DNA of 54,831 bases from Sphingomonas sp. LaA6.9 (lineage in GTDB: Bacteria > Pseudomonadota > Alphaproteobacteria > Sphingomonadales > Sphingomonadaceae), in NCBI RefSeq assembly GCF_022601895.1, contig NZ_JAKVIO010000030.1, positions 1 through 54,831 of the forward strand, given 5' to 3'. The notes beneath the pieces were generated by a model, which saw nothing but the letters and a program-made list of their open reading frames with translations, ran no database searches and was not told the DNA's origin. A program made the position numbers and the translations under genes. Below, one piece after another: positions 40,104 to 49,688 of this stretch (within the stretch, counting starts at the first letter, position 1; every line of letters begins with the position of its first letter).

Positions 40104-41129
40104 TTACTTCCGACATGCCGCGAGGATCGCCTCGGGCATTGCCGACAAACTCAATTCCCGCTCGACCGCCCCGATTTCGAAGGCTGCACGCGGCATTCCA
40201 TAGACAACACAGCTCGCCTGATTCTGGCCGAGCGTCCGGGCGCCCGCGAGGCGCATGGCCCTGAGGCCGTCCGCACCGTCGCTGCCCATCCCCGTCAGGA
40301 TCACGCCCACGGCGCGCGCACCGAGCGGCACGACCGAATGGAACAGCACATCGACCGATGGGCGATGGCCGCCGACAGGGTCGGTCGGGCGCAGGCGGAT
40401 ATGGCCGGTCGTGCCGCCCACCAGCTCCATATGGTTGTCTCCCCCAGGAGCAATATAGACGGTCCCGCGCTGGATCGGCATGCCGGCCGCCGCTTCGACG
40501 ACGGTCACGCGCGCCTCGCGGTCGAGCCGCGTCGCAAAACCGCGGGTGAACGCTGCCGGCATGTGCTGGACGACAAGTACGGGCGGGCAATCGGGCGGCA
40601 GCGCGCCGATCACCGAGAACAGCGCCTCTACCCCGCCCGTCGATGCTCCGATCGCGATCACGACGTCGCGCTGCGTGCCGGGCTGCGCCGGGGCTACGGG
40701 CGCGAGCTGCGAAGGCCCGCGACGCACCGAAGAGCGCTTGGCTGCCTTCACCATCTTGCGCAACAGCGCACCGTCCTGCGCGATCTCGAGCGGATTGCCT
40801 GTCGGCTTGGCGATGCAGTCCACCGCGCCCAGCCGCAGCGCCTCGATCGTCACTTCGGCGCCGCGAGCGGTCAGCGTCGAGCACATGATCACAGGCATCG
40901 GGCGCAACCGCATGATCTTCTCAAGGAAGGACAGGCCATCCATTCCCGGCATCTCGACGTCGAGCGTGACAACATCGGGATTGAGATCCTTGATCATCTC
41001 ACGCGCGGCGTGCGGCTCGGGCGCCATGCCGACGACCTCGATCTCGGGATCGCTCGACAGGATGCGGTTGAGCACCGCGCGCATCGAGGCGCTGTCGTCG
41101 ACGATCAGGACCCGGGTGCGGTCAGTCAT
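40104..41129 (-). CDS. cheB: Chemoreceptor methylesterase CheB
   Basis: 341 aa. The receiver domain has Asp57 (TLDVEMPGMDG), followed by a linker and a methylesterase domain with IGASTGG (Ser), VVQHMPAAFT (His) and MGSDGADGL (Asp). The start overlaps the cheR stop by 8 bp. Confidence 0.96.
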   Translation of the reverse strand: MTDRTRVLIVDDSASMRAVLNRILSSDPEIEVVGMAPEPHAAREMIKDLNPDVVTLDVEMPGMDGLSFLEKIMRLRPMPVIMCSTLTARGAEVTIEALRLGAVDCIAKPTGNPLEIAQDGALLRKMVKAAKRSSVRRGPSQLAPVAPAQPGTQRDVVIAIGASTGGVEALFSVIGALPPDCPPVLVVQHMPAAFTRGFATRLDREARVTVVEAAAGMPIQRGTVYIAPGGDNHMELVGGTTGHIRLRPTDPVGGHRPSVDVLFHSVVPLGARAVGVILTGMGSDGADGLRAMRLAGARTLGQNQASCVVYGMPRAAFEIGAVERELSLSAMPEAILAACRK

Positions 41130-42015
41130 TGCGCGCTCCCGGCTTGACGTAGATTGTCTGTCCGACGGGTTCCATCACGCCCGCCGCCGCACCGATCAGC
41201 CTTTCGGAATGACCGATGTAGAGGAAGCCGCCGGGCGCGAGCATGTCGACGAAGCGCGCTTCAAGCTCTGCCTTCGCGACATCGTCGAAATAGATCATCA
41301 CATTGCGGCAGAAGATCGCGTCGTATTTCTGGCGCATCGGCCAGGGATCGAACAGGTTGAGCACGCGCGCGGTCACCAGCGACCGAAGTTCCTCCGCCAC
41401 CGCATAGCCGTCGCCCTCGGGCTTCAGCCAGCGGCTGCGATAGCTCGCGGGTATCGGCTCGACCGTCGCCGCCGAATATACGCCGCGTGCAACTGAATCG
41501 ACGACATGCGGCGCGATATCGGTCGCGAGCAGCTTCACATCGCCCTGGCGCAACCAGCCCGCGCTTGCCTGGGCGTCGCCGGCAAGGCACATCGCGATCG
41601 AGTAGACCTCTTCGCCGCTCGAACAGCCTGCCGACCAGATTCTGACCGGCCGGCCGATCCGCGCCCGCCCCTGCAATGCGGGAAGCAGCTTTTCGCGAAG
41701 ATGGTCGAAATGGTGGTTCTCACGGAAGAAGTGCGTGTGGTTGGTCGTCAGTGCGACAACCATCGCCTCGCGCTCGACCGGGTCGTTGTGCACCAGCGCG
41801 ACATAGTCGGCGAAACGCGTCAGCCCATGCTCGCGCAGTCTCCGCGACAGCCGCGAATGAACCAGCGTCATCTTGCTTTCGACAAGATGGATGCGCGCTT
41901 CTTCCTGCATGATCGCGGCGATCGCGCGGAACTCGGACAGACCGAGTTCCGCGGTTGCGGCGAGCGTCGAGGGTTCGGGCGCTTCACCAGCAACGGGGAT
42001 GACGCTGTGTTTCAC
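41122..42015 (-). CDS. cheR: Chemoreceptor methyltransferase CheR
   Basis: 297 aa from a GTG that overlaps the cheW stop as GTGA. The N-terminal helical domain is followed by the SAM-binding fold with RIWSAGCSSGEEVYSIAM and the later FCRNVMIYFD. It methylates receptor glutamates; neither receptor in this window carries the pentapeptide tether. The frame is open well upstream of this start, but only inside cheW. Confidence 0.95.
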   Translation of the reverse strand: MKHSVIPVAGEAPEPSTLAATAELGLSEFRAIAAIMQEEARIHLVESKMTLVHSRLSRRLREHGLTRFADYVALVHNDPVEREAMVVALTTNHTHFFRENHHFDHLREKLLPALQGRARIGRPVRIWSAGCSSGEEVYSIAMCLAGDAQASAGWLRQGDVKLLATDIAPHVVDSVARGVYSAATVEPIPASYRSRWLKPEGDGYAVAEELRSLVTARVLNLFDPWPMRQKYDAIFCRNVMIYFDDVAKAELEARFVDMLAPGGFLYIGHSERLIGAAAGVMEPVGQTIYVKPGARND

Positions 42016-42503
42016 GCGGCGAGATCCGTCAGATGGCGGGTGAGGCTGAGCGCGTCGAGATCGAGCAGCAGCACCATGGCTTCGGTGCTGTCCGCATCGG
42101 TCGTGCGACGCTCGATCTTGACGAGGCCGGCGATGACGCTCTCGTCGTTGACCTCGACGTCCGGCGCCGGCTGGATGTCGCCGCCGTTGATGACGACGAT
42201 GTCGGCGACCTCGTCGACCAGGAAGCCCGCCTGGCGCCCCGCGATGCTGACCACGAGAATGCACGAGCGCGAATGAAGCACACTCGGCGTCCAGCCCAGC
42301 CGCTCGGACAGGCCCACCACCGGGACGACCGAACCGCGCAGGTTGGTGACGCCCTTGATGAAGGCGGGCACGCTCGGGAGCGGCGTCGGCTCTTCCCATT
42401 CGCGGATCTCGATCAGCGAGCGCATGTCGATACCGAACATCTGCTCGCCAAGCGTGAAGGTGACGATCTTGCGTTCGTCGTTATTCTCTTCGGTCGTGCT
42501 CAT
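42012..42503 (-). CDS. cheW: Chemotaxis coupling protein CheW
   Basis: 163 aa. The CheW fold is marked by FTLGEQMFGIDMRSLIEIREW, FIKGVTNLRGSVVPVVGLSERLG and GFLVDEVADIV. Start and cheA stop overlap as ATGA. It couples receptors to CheA. Confidence 0.95.
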   Translation of the reverse strand: MSTTEENNDERKIVTFTLGEQMFGIDMRSLIEIREWEEPTPLPSVPAFIKGVTNLRGSVVPVVGLSERLGWTPSVLHSRSCILVVSIAGRQAGFLVDEVADIVVINGGDIQPAPDVEVNDESVIAGLVKIERRTTDADSTEAMVLLLDLDALSLTRHLTDLAA

Positions 42504-44674
42504 GCTGCCATTCCTTTCAGAGCGAATTTGGTGAGAGTGCCCGGGGTCGCGACAAGCGCGTCGATGTCGAGGATCAGCGCGATGGAGCCGTCGCCCAGAA
42601 TGGTCGCGCCGCCGAGCCCGCGGATCGGATGGAGATTGTCCTCGAGGCTCTTGATGACGACCTCGCGGCGGTTGTCGATCGTGTCGACCATCAGGCCGAC
42701 ATGGCCGGCGGCCTCGCTTTCGACTATGATGACCACCGATTCCTCGGGGCTGCGGCGATCGTTGGCGGCAAAGCCGAACATCTCGTCGACCCGCTTGATC
42801 GGCAGATATGCGCCGCGCAGCTCGATCACCTCGGCGGTGGGCGATGTGGGCTTGACCTGGCCGGGCTCGGGGCGCACGGTCTCGATCACGTTGCCAAGCG
42901 GCACGACATAGCGCTGGTCGCCCAGGCGCACGATCATGCCGTCGAGGATCGCGAGCGTCAGCGGCAGGGCCATGACAAAGGTCGTCCCCTCGCCCGGCGT
43001 CGAGTGGATCTCGACACGCCCGCCCAGTGCCTCGACGTTGCTGCGCACCACATCCATGCCGACGCCGCGGCCCGATATGTTGGAGATCGTCTCCGCGGTC
43101 GAGAAGCCCGGCGCGCAGATCAGGCCGTCGATCTCTTCGTCGGAAAGCTGCGCATCAGCGCTGATGATGCCCTTTTCGATCGCCTTGGCGCGCACCCGGG
43201 CACGGTTGATGCCGCGGCCGTCGTCGCTGACACGCACGACGATGCGCGCGCCCTTCTGCTCGGCGGACAGGCGGATCGTGCCTTCGGCGGGCTTGCCCGC
43301 GGCGATGCGTTCCTCGGCACTCTCGATGCCGTGGTCGACCGCGTTGCGGATCATGTGCGTCAAGGGATCGCCGATCTTCTCGATCACGCCCTTGTCGACC
43401 TCGGTCATCTCGCCGCTGGTCTCCAGCACAACCTTCTTGCCGGTCTCGGCCATCAGGTCGCGCAACATGCGCGGCACGCGCGAGAATGCCTGCTTGATCG
43501 GCTGCGCACGCAGCGACATGACATTGTCCTGGATCTGGCGCGTCAGGCGCGACAGTTCGGGCAGTTCGACGCGCTCTTGGTCGGCGGGCGAAAGCCGGTC
43601 CGACAGGATCGATCCGCGGATCACCAGCTCGCCGACAAGGTTGAGCAACTGGTCGAGCTTGGACAGGTCGACGCGGATCGTCTGCGCTGCGGGCTCGGCG
43701 GTGCGAACCTCGGCGACAGGCGCGGCCGCAGCTGCGGGCGGCACCGCGAGGGTTGCCGGCGCCACGAGCGTCAGCGTCGGGGCCTCGGCCTTGACCGCCA
43801 CCGCCTCGACCACAGGCTGCGCTACCGCCGCCATCGCTGCATCACGCGTGACCTCTATAATCGAGTCGGGTGCGACGAAATCGAAGCACTCACGGATGTC
43901 CTGCTCGGCAATCGTGCCGGGCAGGCTGAGCGTCCAGACCAGATACCCCTCTTCGGGATCGAGATCGCGCAAGCCCGGCAAGGTCGTGGCGTCGACCGCA
44001 ACGATCGCGGCGCCAAGCCCTTCGAGCTCGCGAATGATGAACATGGGTTCGCCGCCATTGGCGAGCGCCGCGCGCGATGGGCCGAAGCGTACCGTCCAGC
44101 CCAGCGGCTCCTGCGGCGCGACATCGTCGAGCTCGACGGCCACGGGTTCGAAGCCAAAGGGATCGAACTCCTCGACTTCGACGGCCACGGGCACAAAGCC
44201 AAACGCGTCTTCATCGACGGCGGGCGGCGCTGCGGCGACCGGCACTGCAGGCGCCTCTGCGGTCGCCCCACCGGGAACGCCCTTGTGCTCCAGGATCGCG
44301 TCGAGCTGCTCGAGCATGGCGCCGTCCGCGGGCACCGCTGCGGTTCCCTGCGCCGCGGCGACATGATCCGACAATATGTCGAATGCATTAAGCATCACCT
44401 TGGTGACCTCGGCGCTCGCGGCGATATGACCCGAGCGCACCTCGTCGAGCACGTTCTCGAAGCGGTGTGAGAAGGCGAGCAGCGCGGCATGGCCGAACGC
44501 GCCCGAACCGCCCTTGATCGAATGGACCGCGCGGAAGACGCCAGCAATCACATCGGCCGAGACGTCGCCTGCGGCCATTGCCGACAGACCCTGCTCGGCG
44601 ACGACGAGACCTTCGGCGCATTCCTCGAAAAAGATCGCCTGGATTTCGTCCAGTTCGTCGTTCCCGGTGCTCAT
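42500..44674 (-). CDS. cheA: Chemotaxis histidine kinase CheA
   Basis: 724 aa from the ATG at 44674, which overlaps the upstream cheY stop by 4 bp; a GTG 6 nt earlier is less likely. P1 Hpt has His51 (AVHSIKGGSGAFGH). A P2-like region starts WTVRFGPSRAALANGGEPMF. P3 dimerisation follows, P4 ATPase has HMIRNAVDHGIE and GRGVGMDVV, and a P5 CheW-like domain ends the protein. All expected domains are present. An Ala/Pro/Val-rich linker joins P2 and P3. Confidence 0.96.
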   Translation of the reverse strand: MSTGNDELDEIQAIFFEECAEGLVVAEQGLSAMAAGDVSADVIAGVFRAVHSIKGGSGAFGHAALLAFSHRFENVLDEVRSGHIAASAEVTKVMLNAFDILSDHVAAAQGTAAVPADGAMLEQLDAILEHKGVPGGATAEAPAVPVAAAPPAVDEDAFGFVPVAVEVEEFDPFGFEPVAVELDDVAPQEPLGWTVRFGPSRAALANGGEPMFIIRELEGLGAAIVAVDATTLPGLRDLDPEEGYLVWTLSLPGTIAEQDIRECFDFVAPDSIIEVTRDAAMAAVAQPVVEAVAVKAEAPTLTLVAPATLAVPPAAAAAPVAEVRTAEPAAQTIRVDLSKLDQLLNLVGELVIRGSILSDRLSPADQERVELPELSRLTRQIQDNVMSLRAQPIKQAFSRVPRMLRDLMAETGKKVVLETSGEMTEVDKGVIEKIGDPLTHMIRNAVDHGIESAEERIAAGKPAEGTIRLSAEQKGARIVVRVSDDGRGINRARVRAKAIEKGIISADAQLSDEEIDGLICAPGFSTAETISNISGRGVGMDVVRSNVEALGGRVEIHSTPGEGTTFVMALPLTLAILDGMIVRLGDQRYVVPLGNVIETVRPEPGQVKPTSPTAEVIELRGAYLPIKRVDEMFGFAANDRRSPEESVVIIVESEAAGHVGLMVDTIDNRREVVIKSLEDNLHPIRGLGGATILGDGSIALILDIDALVATPGTLTKFALKGMAA

Positions 44675-45036
44675 GGGCACACCCGGCGGATCGCCGCCCC
44701 CAGCTTGGTGGCGTCGAAGGGCTTGGTGATCCAGCCCGTAGCCCCCGCCTCACGCGCCCGCGCCTTCTTGTCGTCCGAGAACTCGGTCGACAGCACAAGG
44801 ATGGGTGTGCCGCGGAACGTGGGCACCGCGCGGACGGCTTCGATGAGCTCGAAGCCATCCATCTTGGGCATGTTGATGTCGGTGATCAGCAGGTCGGGCT
44901 GCACCTCGTGCATACGCTCGAGCCCGTGCTCGCCGTCATTGGCGCTCTCGATCCGAAAGCCCTGCGCGGTCAGCGATGTCTTGAGCAGCATCCGCATGCT
45001 CGCAGAGTCATCGACGGTCAGGATTAACTTGCTCAC
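44671..45036 (-). CDS. cheY: Second CheY-like response regulator
   Basis: 121 aa from a GTG overlapping the STAS-gene stop (GTGA). It has TVDDSASMRM, Asp53 in LLITDINMPKMDG, ILVLSTEFSD and GWITKPFDAT. Position between a STAS protein and cheA is common in the Tar-type che operons of alphaproteobacteria. It may be a phosphate sink or the motor regulator. Confidence 0.94.
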   Translation of the reverse strand: MSKLILTVDDSASMRMLLKTSLTAQGFRIESANDGEHGLERMHEVQPDLLITDINMPKMDGFELIEAVRAVPTFRGTPILVLSTEFSDDKKARAREAGATGWITKPFDATKLGAAIRRVCP

Positions 45037-45353
45037 TGAACGGTTTCCTCTTCCGTTGCGAGGCCGATGGCGTCGCCCAGCCGGCAAGCGGCCACACGTG
45101 CGACAAAGGCGGGACTGGGATTGGCGATCACGAAGCTCTGTCCGGCGCTGTCGGCCTCGGCCTTGGCGGCGATCAGGAGCTGGAGCACGGCCTGGCCGAC
45201 GCTCTCTACTTCGCTGGCATCGACCACCATCTCGCCGTCGAGATCGCTTGCGAGCACGAGCCTGACGCGGAGGTCTTCGGCGGTGGTGGTGGAACCGTGG
45301 ACAGGCAGCCTGAGCGAACGGTCATCGCCGGGCATATCAGACGGGTGTTGCAT
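45033..45353 (-). CDS. STAS-domain protein of the chemotaxis operon
   Basis: 106 aa from the ATG at 45353, chosen for the AAGGA upstream; it then overlaps the motA end by 17 bp. The STAS pattern is visible in DLDGEMVVDASEVESVGQAVLQLLIAAKAEADSAG, with Ser as the possible phosphorylation residue. Such small STAS proteins are frequent just upstream of cheY-cheA in related operons. The function is unknown. Confidence 0.85.
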   Translation of the reverse strand: MQHPSDMPGDDRSLRLPVHGSTTTAEDLRVRLVLASDLDGEMVVDASEVESVGQAVLQLLIAAKAEADSAGQSFVIANPSPAFVARVAACRLGDAIGLATEEETVQ

Positions 45354-46221
45354 AGATTTCGTCCTTGGCTTGATCGAGCGCGATCTCGAGCTGCGAGAAG
45401 GAAGGCGCATAGGTCGACGGGGTCATCCGGCGCGCCAGTTCGATCGCCACCTGCGTCGGCAGGTTCTGCGCATGCCCCAGAATTGCGGTCTTCACGATAT
45501 TGTAAGGCTTGAAGTCGGCATCGATGATCTGGTGTAACTTCGAGGCAATCGGGCCAACCAGGCAGTAAGCGAGAAGGACGCCCAGAAAGGTCCCGACAAG
45601 CGCCCCGCCGATCATCGCGCCGAGGATCTCGGTCGGCTGGTCGATCGAGCTCATCGTCTTGATGACGCCCAGAACCGCCGCGACAATGCCTAGCGCCGGC
45701 AGGCCGTCAGCCATCACCTGAAGCGAATGCTGGGGCTGCAGCTCTTCGGCATGATGACGCTCGATGTCGTTCTCCATGGCCTCCGAAAGCTGATGCGGAT
45801 CCTCGAAATTGACCGTCATCATCCGCAGATAGTCGCAGATGAACTCGATGAGCCCCTTGTCTTCGAGAAGACGTGGGTAGCGGCCGAAGATCGTGCTGTT
45901 TTCCGGCGCGTCGAGATGGCTTTCGATCGCTGTGGCACCGCCCTTGCGAAACGTCGCCAGCAGCGTGAACATCAGCGCGAGGAGGTCGCGATAGTCCGCC
46001 TCGGTCCAGCGCGGCCCCTTGAAAACACGGATGACCCCTGCCCACGCCTTTTTCGCGGTAGGCAGCGAGTTACCCAGAATGAAGGCGCCGATGGCAGCCC
46101 CCGCGATCGCCATCATTTCATGCGGCAATGCGTGGGCGATGACCATCAGGTTGCCTCCCGACAGCAAGAAGCTGCCAAAGACGCAGACCAGGATAATGAC
46201 GAGGCCGATACCGTTGAGCAT
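45337..46221 (-). CDS. motA: Flagellar stator protein MotA
   Basis: 294 aa from MLNGIGLVIILVCVFGSFLLSGG; the open frame reaches 46347 but homology begins here. It has four transmembrane helices, with GLPALGIVAAVLGVIKTM holding the conserved Pro and a large cytoplasmic loop (about 75-170). It is the first gene of a 13-gene operon ending in the PilZ gene. The TCCTATAA element is 43 nt upstream. Confidence 0.95.
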   Translation of the reverse strand: MLNGIGLVIILVCVFGSFLLSGGNLMVIAHALPHEMMAIAGAAIGAFILGNSLPTAKKAWAGVIRVFKGPRWTEADYRDLLALMFTLLATFRKGGATAIESHLDAPENSTIFGRYPRLLEDKGLIEFICDYLRMMTVNFEDPHQLSEAMENDIERHHAEELQPQHSLQVMADGLPALGIVAAVLGVIKTMSSIDQPTEILGAMIGGALVGTFLGVLLAYCLVGPIASKLHQIIDADFKPYNIVKTAILGHAQNLPTQVAIELARRMTPSTYAPSFSQLEIALDQAKDEIYATPV

Positions 46222-46264
46222 GAACAGATCCGGTGAAGGTGGATGGCCGAGGCCGGTCCCCTGA

Positions 46265-46272
46265 TTATAGGA
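46265..46272 (-). promoter_or_regulatory. TCCTATAA element upstream of the motA-che-motB operon
   Basis: Minus-strand TCCTATAA followed by T ends 43 nt before motA, preceded by TTCA as at flgI. It is the likely promoter core of the chemotaxis operon. Confidence 0.55.
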
Positions 46273-46404
46273 TGAAGTTCGAGGGGGTGGCTCGGCAGCC
46301 CCGCTTTTTCCGCAATCGACGACGAAGCACGAAAAATGCGACGCCACATGCCCCCCGGCACCGCCTTCGTTCTAAAATGCCTCTGGATATTCCAGGGAGA
46401 TACC

Positions 46405-46764
46405 ATGTCGCTCAACGCCTATCGCCGCGCGCAATCTATCGCGGAGACCCCCAGGGCCACTGAATATCGGTTGATGAACCAGATCACCGGCGAGATGATC
46501 GACGCTCGCGATGCAGGCCTTTCCGGCGCTGCGCTGATGCCCGCCCTGCACCGCAACCGAGAAGCCTGGAGCACCTTCTCCGCCATGTGCGGAACGCCTG
46601 GGAACCGGCTGCCCGAGGAACTGCGCGCGCGGATCATTTCACTCGCGCTCTGGGTCGAACGTTACACCAGCGAAGTAATCACGGGGCGGGATTCCATTGA
46701 GGATCTGATCGCCGTCAACCGCGCCGTGATAGATGGCCTCGCGCGCGAAAACATTGCGAACTGA
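46405..46764 (+). CDS. flaF: Flagellar biosynthesis regulator FlaF
   Basis: 119 aa from MSLNAYRRAQSIAETPRATEYRLM, with AGGGAG before the ATG. The pattern TPRATEYRLMNQIT and the later LWVERYTSEV match FlaF, which in Caulobacter acts with FlbT in flagellin expression and secretion. No flagellin or flbT gene is in the window. It is divergent from motA, 183 bp away. Confidence 0.88.
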   Translation: MSLNAYRRAQSIAETPRATEYRLMNQITGEMIDARDAGLSGAALMPALHRNREAWSTFSAMCGTPGNRLPEELRARIISLALWVERYTSEVITGRDSIEDLIAVNRAVIDGLARENIAN

Positions 46765-46949
46765 TCGCAAAAACTCGGTATCGCGTAATTTGTTGTTCTT
46801 TATTGTCGAAAATTTTTTAAATAATGACAGATGGTTGCATTAAACTGACGAATTGACGTCATCTAGACGTACAAATCTGTCTTTTACAACATTCCACATT
46901 CAGCTAGCGACCAAGCCTCGACATATTTTGAGGCAGTCAGCAAACCGGA
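46765..46949 (+). promoter_or_regulatory. AT-rich promoter region before the FixL-like gene
   Basis: An unusually AT-rich stretch for this genome (for example AAATTTTTTAAATAATGAC near 46810-46830), with repeated GACGT. It lies between flaF and the FixL-like gene and presumably holds the promoter of the latter. No confident -35/-10 pair is assigned. Confidence 0.4.
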
Positions 46950-49688
46950 ATGCAGTCATTCAGTGCAGTCGGGCAGATCGCAAACCGATCCGCGGCGCCC
47001 GATGCGGGACCTACCCCAGTCCTTTTCTCGACGATCGCGTTCGGATGCTGCGCGCTGGTTCTGGCGGGCTGGTTTCTGGGCGTGCCCGAGCTCACGGGAT
47101 TCGGAAATCATCACTATCCGATGCAGCCGCTGACCGCTGCGGCGCTGGCGCTGGTTGCACTGGCTCAGGCTGCGGCGATGCGTGGCCGCCGGGTGCTGAC
47201 CGTCGCAATTCTCCTTGCGCCCGTGAGCATCGCGGCCGCGGCACTGGCCGAACACGCCACCGGCGTTCCAGCCTGGTTCGACGCAAGCCTTTTCGGCGAC
47301 ATCGTTTCGCGCAAATCCGCGCTGATACCCAAGCACCCGGGGACCATACCTGCAGTCGCAGTTCTCATGGTCGCAGCGGCCACGCTCATTTCGCTCGGCA
47401 ACCGACGGCATCACGGACAATTGGTTGTCCTGATCGCAAGCCTTACGCTGGGTGTCGCGGTCATTGCCGGAGCTTCGATACCGCTTGGCCTGGATGCGCC
47501 TCCCCTGTGGGAGCGACACGCGAGCATGTCCATCCCCACCGCAGCGTCGATTGCAGCGCTTGCGATGGCGCTGATAAGCTGGCGCCGCTATTTTGGGTGG
47601 CTTGGCCTGCTTTCGACGCATGGCCTGGAGGGGCGTACGCTACGCACCATCTTCGGCCTGTGCGTGCTGGCCCCCATCGTGTTCGCGCTTGCCCAGCTTT
47701 GGGCATTGAACAACACTGCCATACCGTTAAACGCGGTGGAAATCCTGCGCGCGAGCGCACAGATCACCATATCCGCTGCGATCCTGATCTGGGCATGGTC
47801 GCGACTGGCGCGCGAACATGTGGCGCGCTGGGAAGTGACCCGCGCACTCGATTCCGCCCCCGTCGTCCTTGTCGATGTGAATGGGCGCGTCGTGCACTGG
47901 TCCGAAGGATGTGAGCGACTTTATGGCTGGGCGGCAGCCGAGGCTCTCGGCCAACCCAAGCATGTGCTGACGGGTGCGGCCGATGCCAGCCGTTGGGAAA
48001 CGATCGTCAGGGCGCTCGATGCAGGCCGGCCTTGGGAGGAAGAAGTCACCGAATTCGCGCGCTGGGGAGCGCAGTTGCGTGTGATCGAACAAGCACGGCT
48101 TCTGCAGGCGCGCGAGGATAGCGATCCGGTCATCGTGCTGTCGATGACAGATATAACCGCACGAACAAATGCCGAAGAGGCGTTGCGCGCCAGCGACGCG
48201 CGTCTTGGGCTTGCGGTGGAATCGCTCGAAATCGGAATCTTCGAATGGGAAGTGGCCACCAATCAACTGCGTCTGTCCGGTGATGCCGAACGGCTGCTCG
48301 GCCCCGCTCCCGCCATGCCTGGATTCAGGCGCTGGCGCGAACAGGTCCGGCAACATTTCGACAGCAAGATCGTCCCGAGCGAGCGCGAAGTGGCTGAGCA
48401 CAGATTGCCGCGCTTCAGTTTCCGGCTAAGCTCGAAAGCCGGCGCTACAAGGACGCGGACGATCGAAGGATGGGCGCGCTGCGTCTATTCCCCCGAGGGC
48501 AGGCTGATGCGCATGATCGGCATCATGTTCGACGCCACCGAGCGCGAAGAGCGTGAAGCCACGCTGCAAGCCCGCGAATCCGAACTCCGCTCAATCCTCG
48601 AGACGGTGCCCGATGCCATGGTCACGATCGACGAGCAGGGCCATATTCGATCCTTCAGCGCGACGGCCGAAGCGCTGTTCGGATACAAGGCCCACGAGGT
48701 CCTGGGCCACAATATCACGTTGCTGATGCCCGAACGCTATCGCAATCACCATGACGAACTGCTGACACGCTACTTGAAGACCGGTGAACCCTATCTGGTT
48801 GGCCGCACCCGAACGATGACAGCATTGCACCGTAACGGTGCCGAGATCCCGATCGAACTCGCGGTCGGTGAAGCGTACAACGGAAATGTGCGCGTTTTCA
48901 TCGGCTTTGTGCGCAACATCAGCGAGCAACTGGCGGCGCAGGCGCGACTTGGCGAGTTGCGCGACCAATTGCTTCATGTGTCGCGGCTGAGCGCGATGGG
49001 CGAAATGGCGGCTGGCCTCGCACACGAGCTCAATCAGCCGCTCGCCGCCATCACCAATTTCCTGGGTGCCGCGGAAATGCTCCTCGCAGAAGACGCTCCC
49101 CGGGGCGAGCATGTCAGGGACCTCGTGCAACTGGCTTCCGGGCAAGTGCTGCGTGCCGGCAACATCATCCGCCGCGTGCGCAATTTCGTTGCCAAGGGAG
49201 AGGTCGAGATCGGCGTCGAGCCGCTCGAGGAAATCGCCAGCGAAGCGGTCCATCTCGTTCTGGCCGGCGCGCAGAATCAGAAGGTCAACATCCGCTACGA
49301 CCTCGATCGCGCGCACCCGCTGGTCCTTGCGGACCGGGTGCAGGTGCAACAGGTGCTCGTGAATGTCGTGCGCAACGCGCTCGAAGCATTGCGCGACGGA
49401 AGCGATGGTCCGGCCGAGATCGTGCTGGCCTCCCGCGGGATCTCCGACGGCATGGTCATGATGAGCGTCAGCGACAACGGTCCCGGGATTTCGACCGACA
49501 TACTGGAGCGGCCGTTCGAGCCATTCGCTTCGACCAAGGCCTATGGGATGGGGGTGGGGCTTTCGATCTGCCGGCGTATCATCGAATCCCATGGCGGCAG
49601 CTTCTCGGCGCAAAACAGGCCCGGCGGTGGGGCCGTGATTTGCTTCTCCCTCCCCGCCGTTGCCCAGACGGAACTCATGGCAGGATGA
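46950..49688 (+). CDS. FixL-like membrane histidine kinase with haem-PAS domain
   Basis: 912 aa. The N-terminal third has about eight hydrophobic helices (to about 290). Three PAS-type domains follow, at about 295-400, 405-535 and 545-665. The last closely resembles the FixL haem PAS: AEALFGYKAHEVLGHNITLLMPERY, with the expected haem His601 in NHHDELLTRY, Arg in VGRTRTM, and IGFVRNISE. HisKA has phosphoacceptor His692 in LAHELNQPLAAI, and HATPase has NVVRNALEAL and GMGVGLSICRRIIESHGG. It should autophosphorylate when deoxygenated. Its stop overlaps the regulator start (ATGA). Confidence 0.9.
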   Translation: MQSFSAVGQIANRSAAPDAGPTPVLFSTIAFGCCALVLAGWFLGVPELTGFGNHHYPMQPLTAAALALVALAQAAAMRGRRVLTVAILLAPVSIAAAALAEHATGVPAWFDASLFGDIVSRKSALIPKHPGTIPAVAVLMVAAATLISLGNRRHHGQLVVLIASLTLGVAVIAGASIPLGLDAPPLWERHASMSIPTAASIAALAMALISWRRYFGWLGLLSTHGLEGRTLRTIFGLCVLAPIVFALAQLWALNNTAIPLNAVEILRASAQITISAAILIWAWSRLAREHVARWEVTRALDSAPVVLVDVNGRVVHWSEGCERLYGWAAAEALGQPKHVLTGAADASRWETIVRALDAGRPWEEEVTEFARWGAQLRVIEQARLLQAREDSDPVIVLSMTDITARTNAEEALRASDARLGLAVESLEIGIFEWEVATNQLRLSGDAERLLGPAPAMPGFRRWREQVRQHFDSKIVPSEREVAEHRLPRFSFRLSSKAGATRTRTIEGWARCVYSPEGRLMRMIGIMFDATEREEREATLQARESELRSILETVPDAMVTIDEQGHIRSFSATAEALFGYKAHEVLGHNITLLMPERYRNHHDELLTRYLKTGEPYLVGRTRTMTALHRNGAEIPIELAVGEAYNGNVRVFIGFVRNISEQLAAQARLGELRDQLLHVSRLSAMGEMAAGLAHELNQPLAAITNFLGAAEMLLAEDAPRGEHVRDLVQLASGQVLRAGNIIRRVRNFVAKGEVEIGVEPLEEIASEAVHLVLAGAQNQKVNIRYDLDRAHPLVLADRVQVQQVLVNVVRNALEALRDGSDGPAEIVLASRGISDGMVMMSVSDNGPGISTDILERPFEPFASTKAYGMGVGLSICRRIIESHGGSFSAQNRPGGGAVICFSLPAVAQTELMAG

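Noticed and set aside
42629-44470. 613-codon plus-strand frame opposite cheA
   Set aside because: Complement of a clear CheA; its composition (His, Arg, Asp, Leu) is typical of an antisense shadow.
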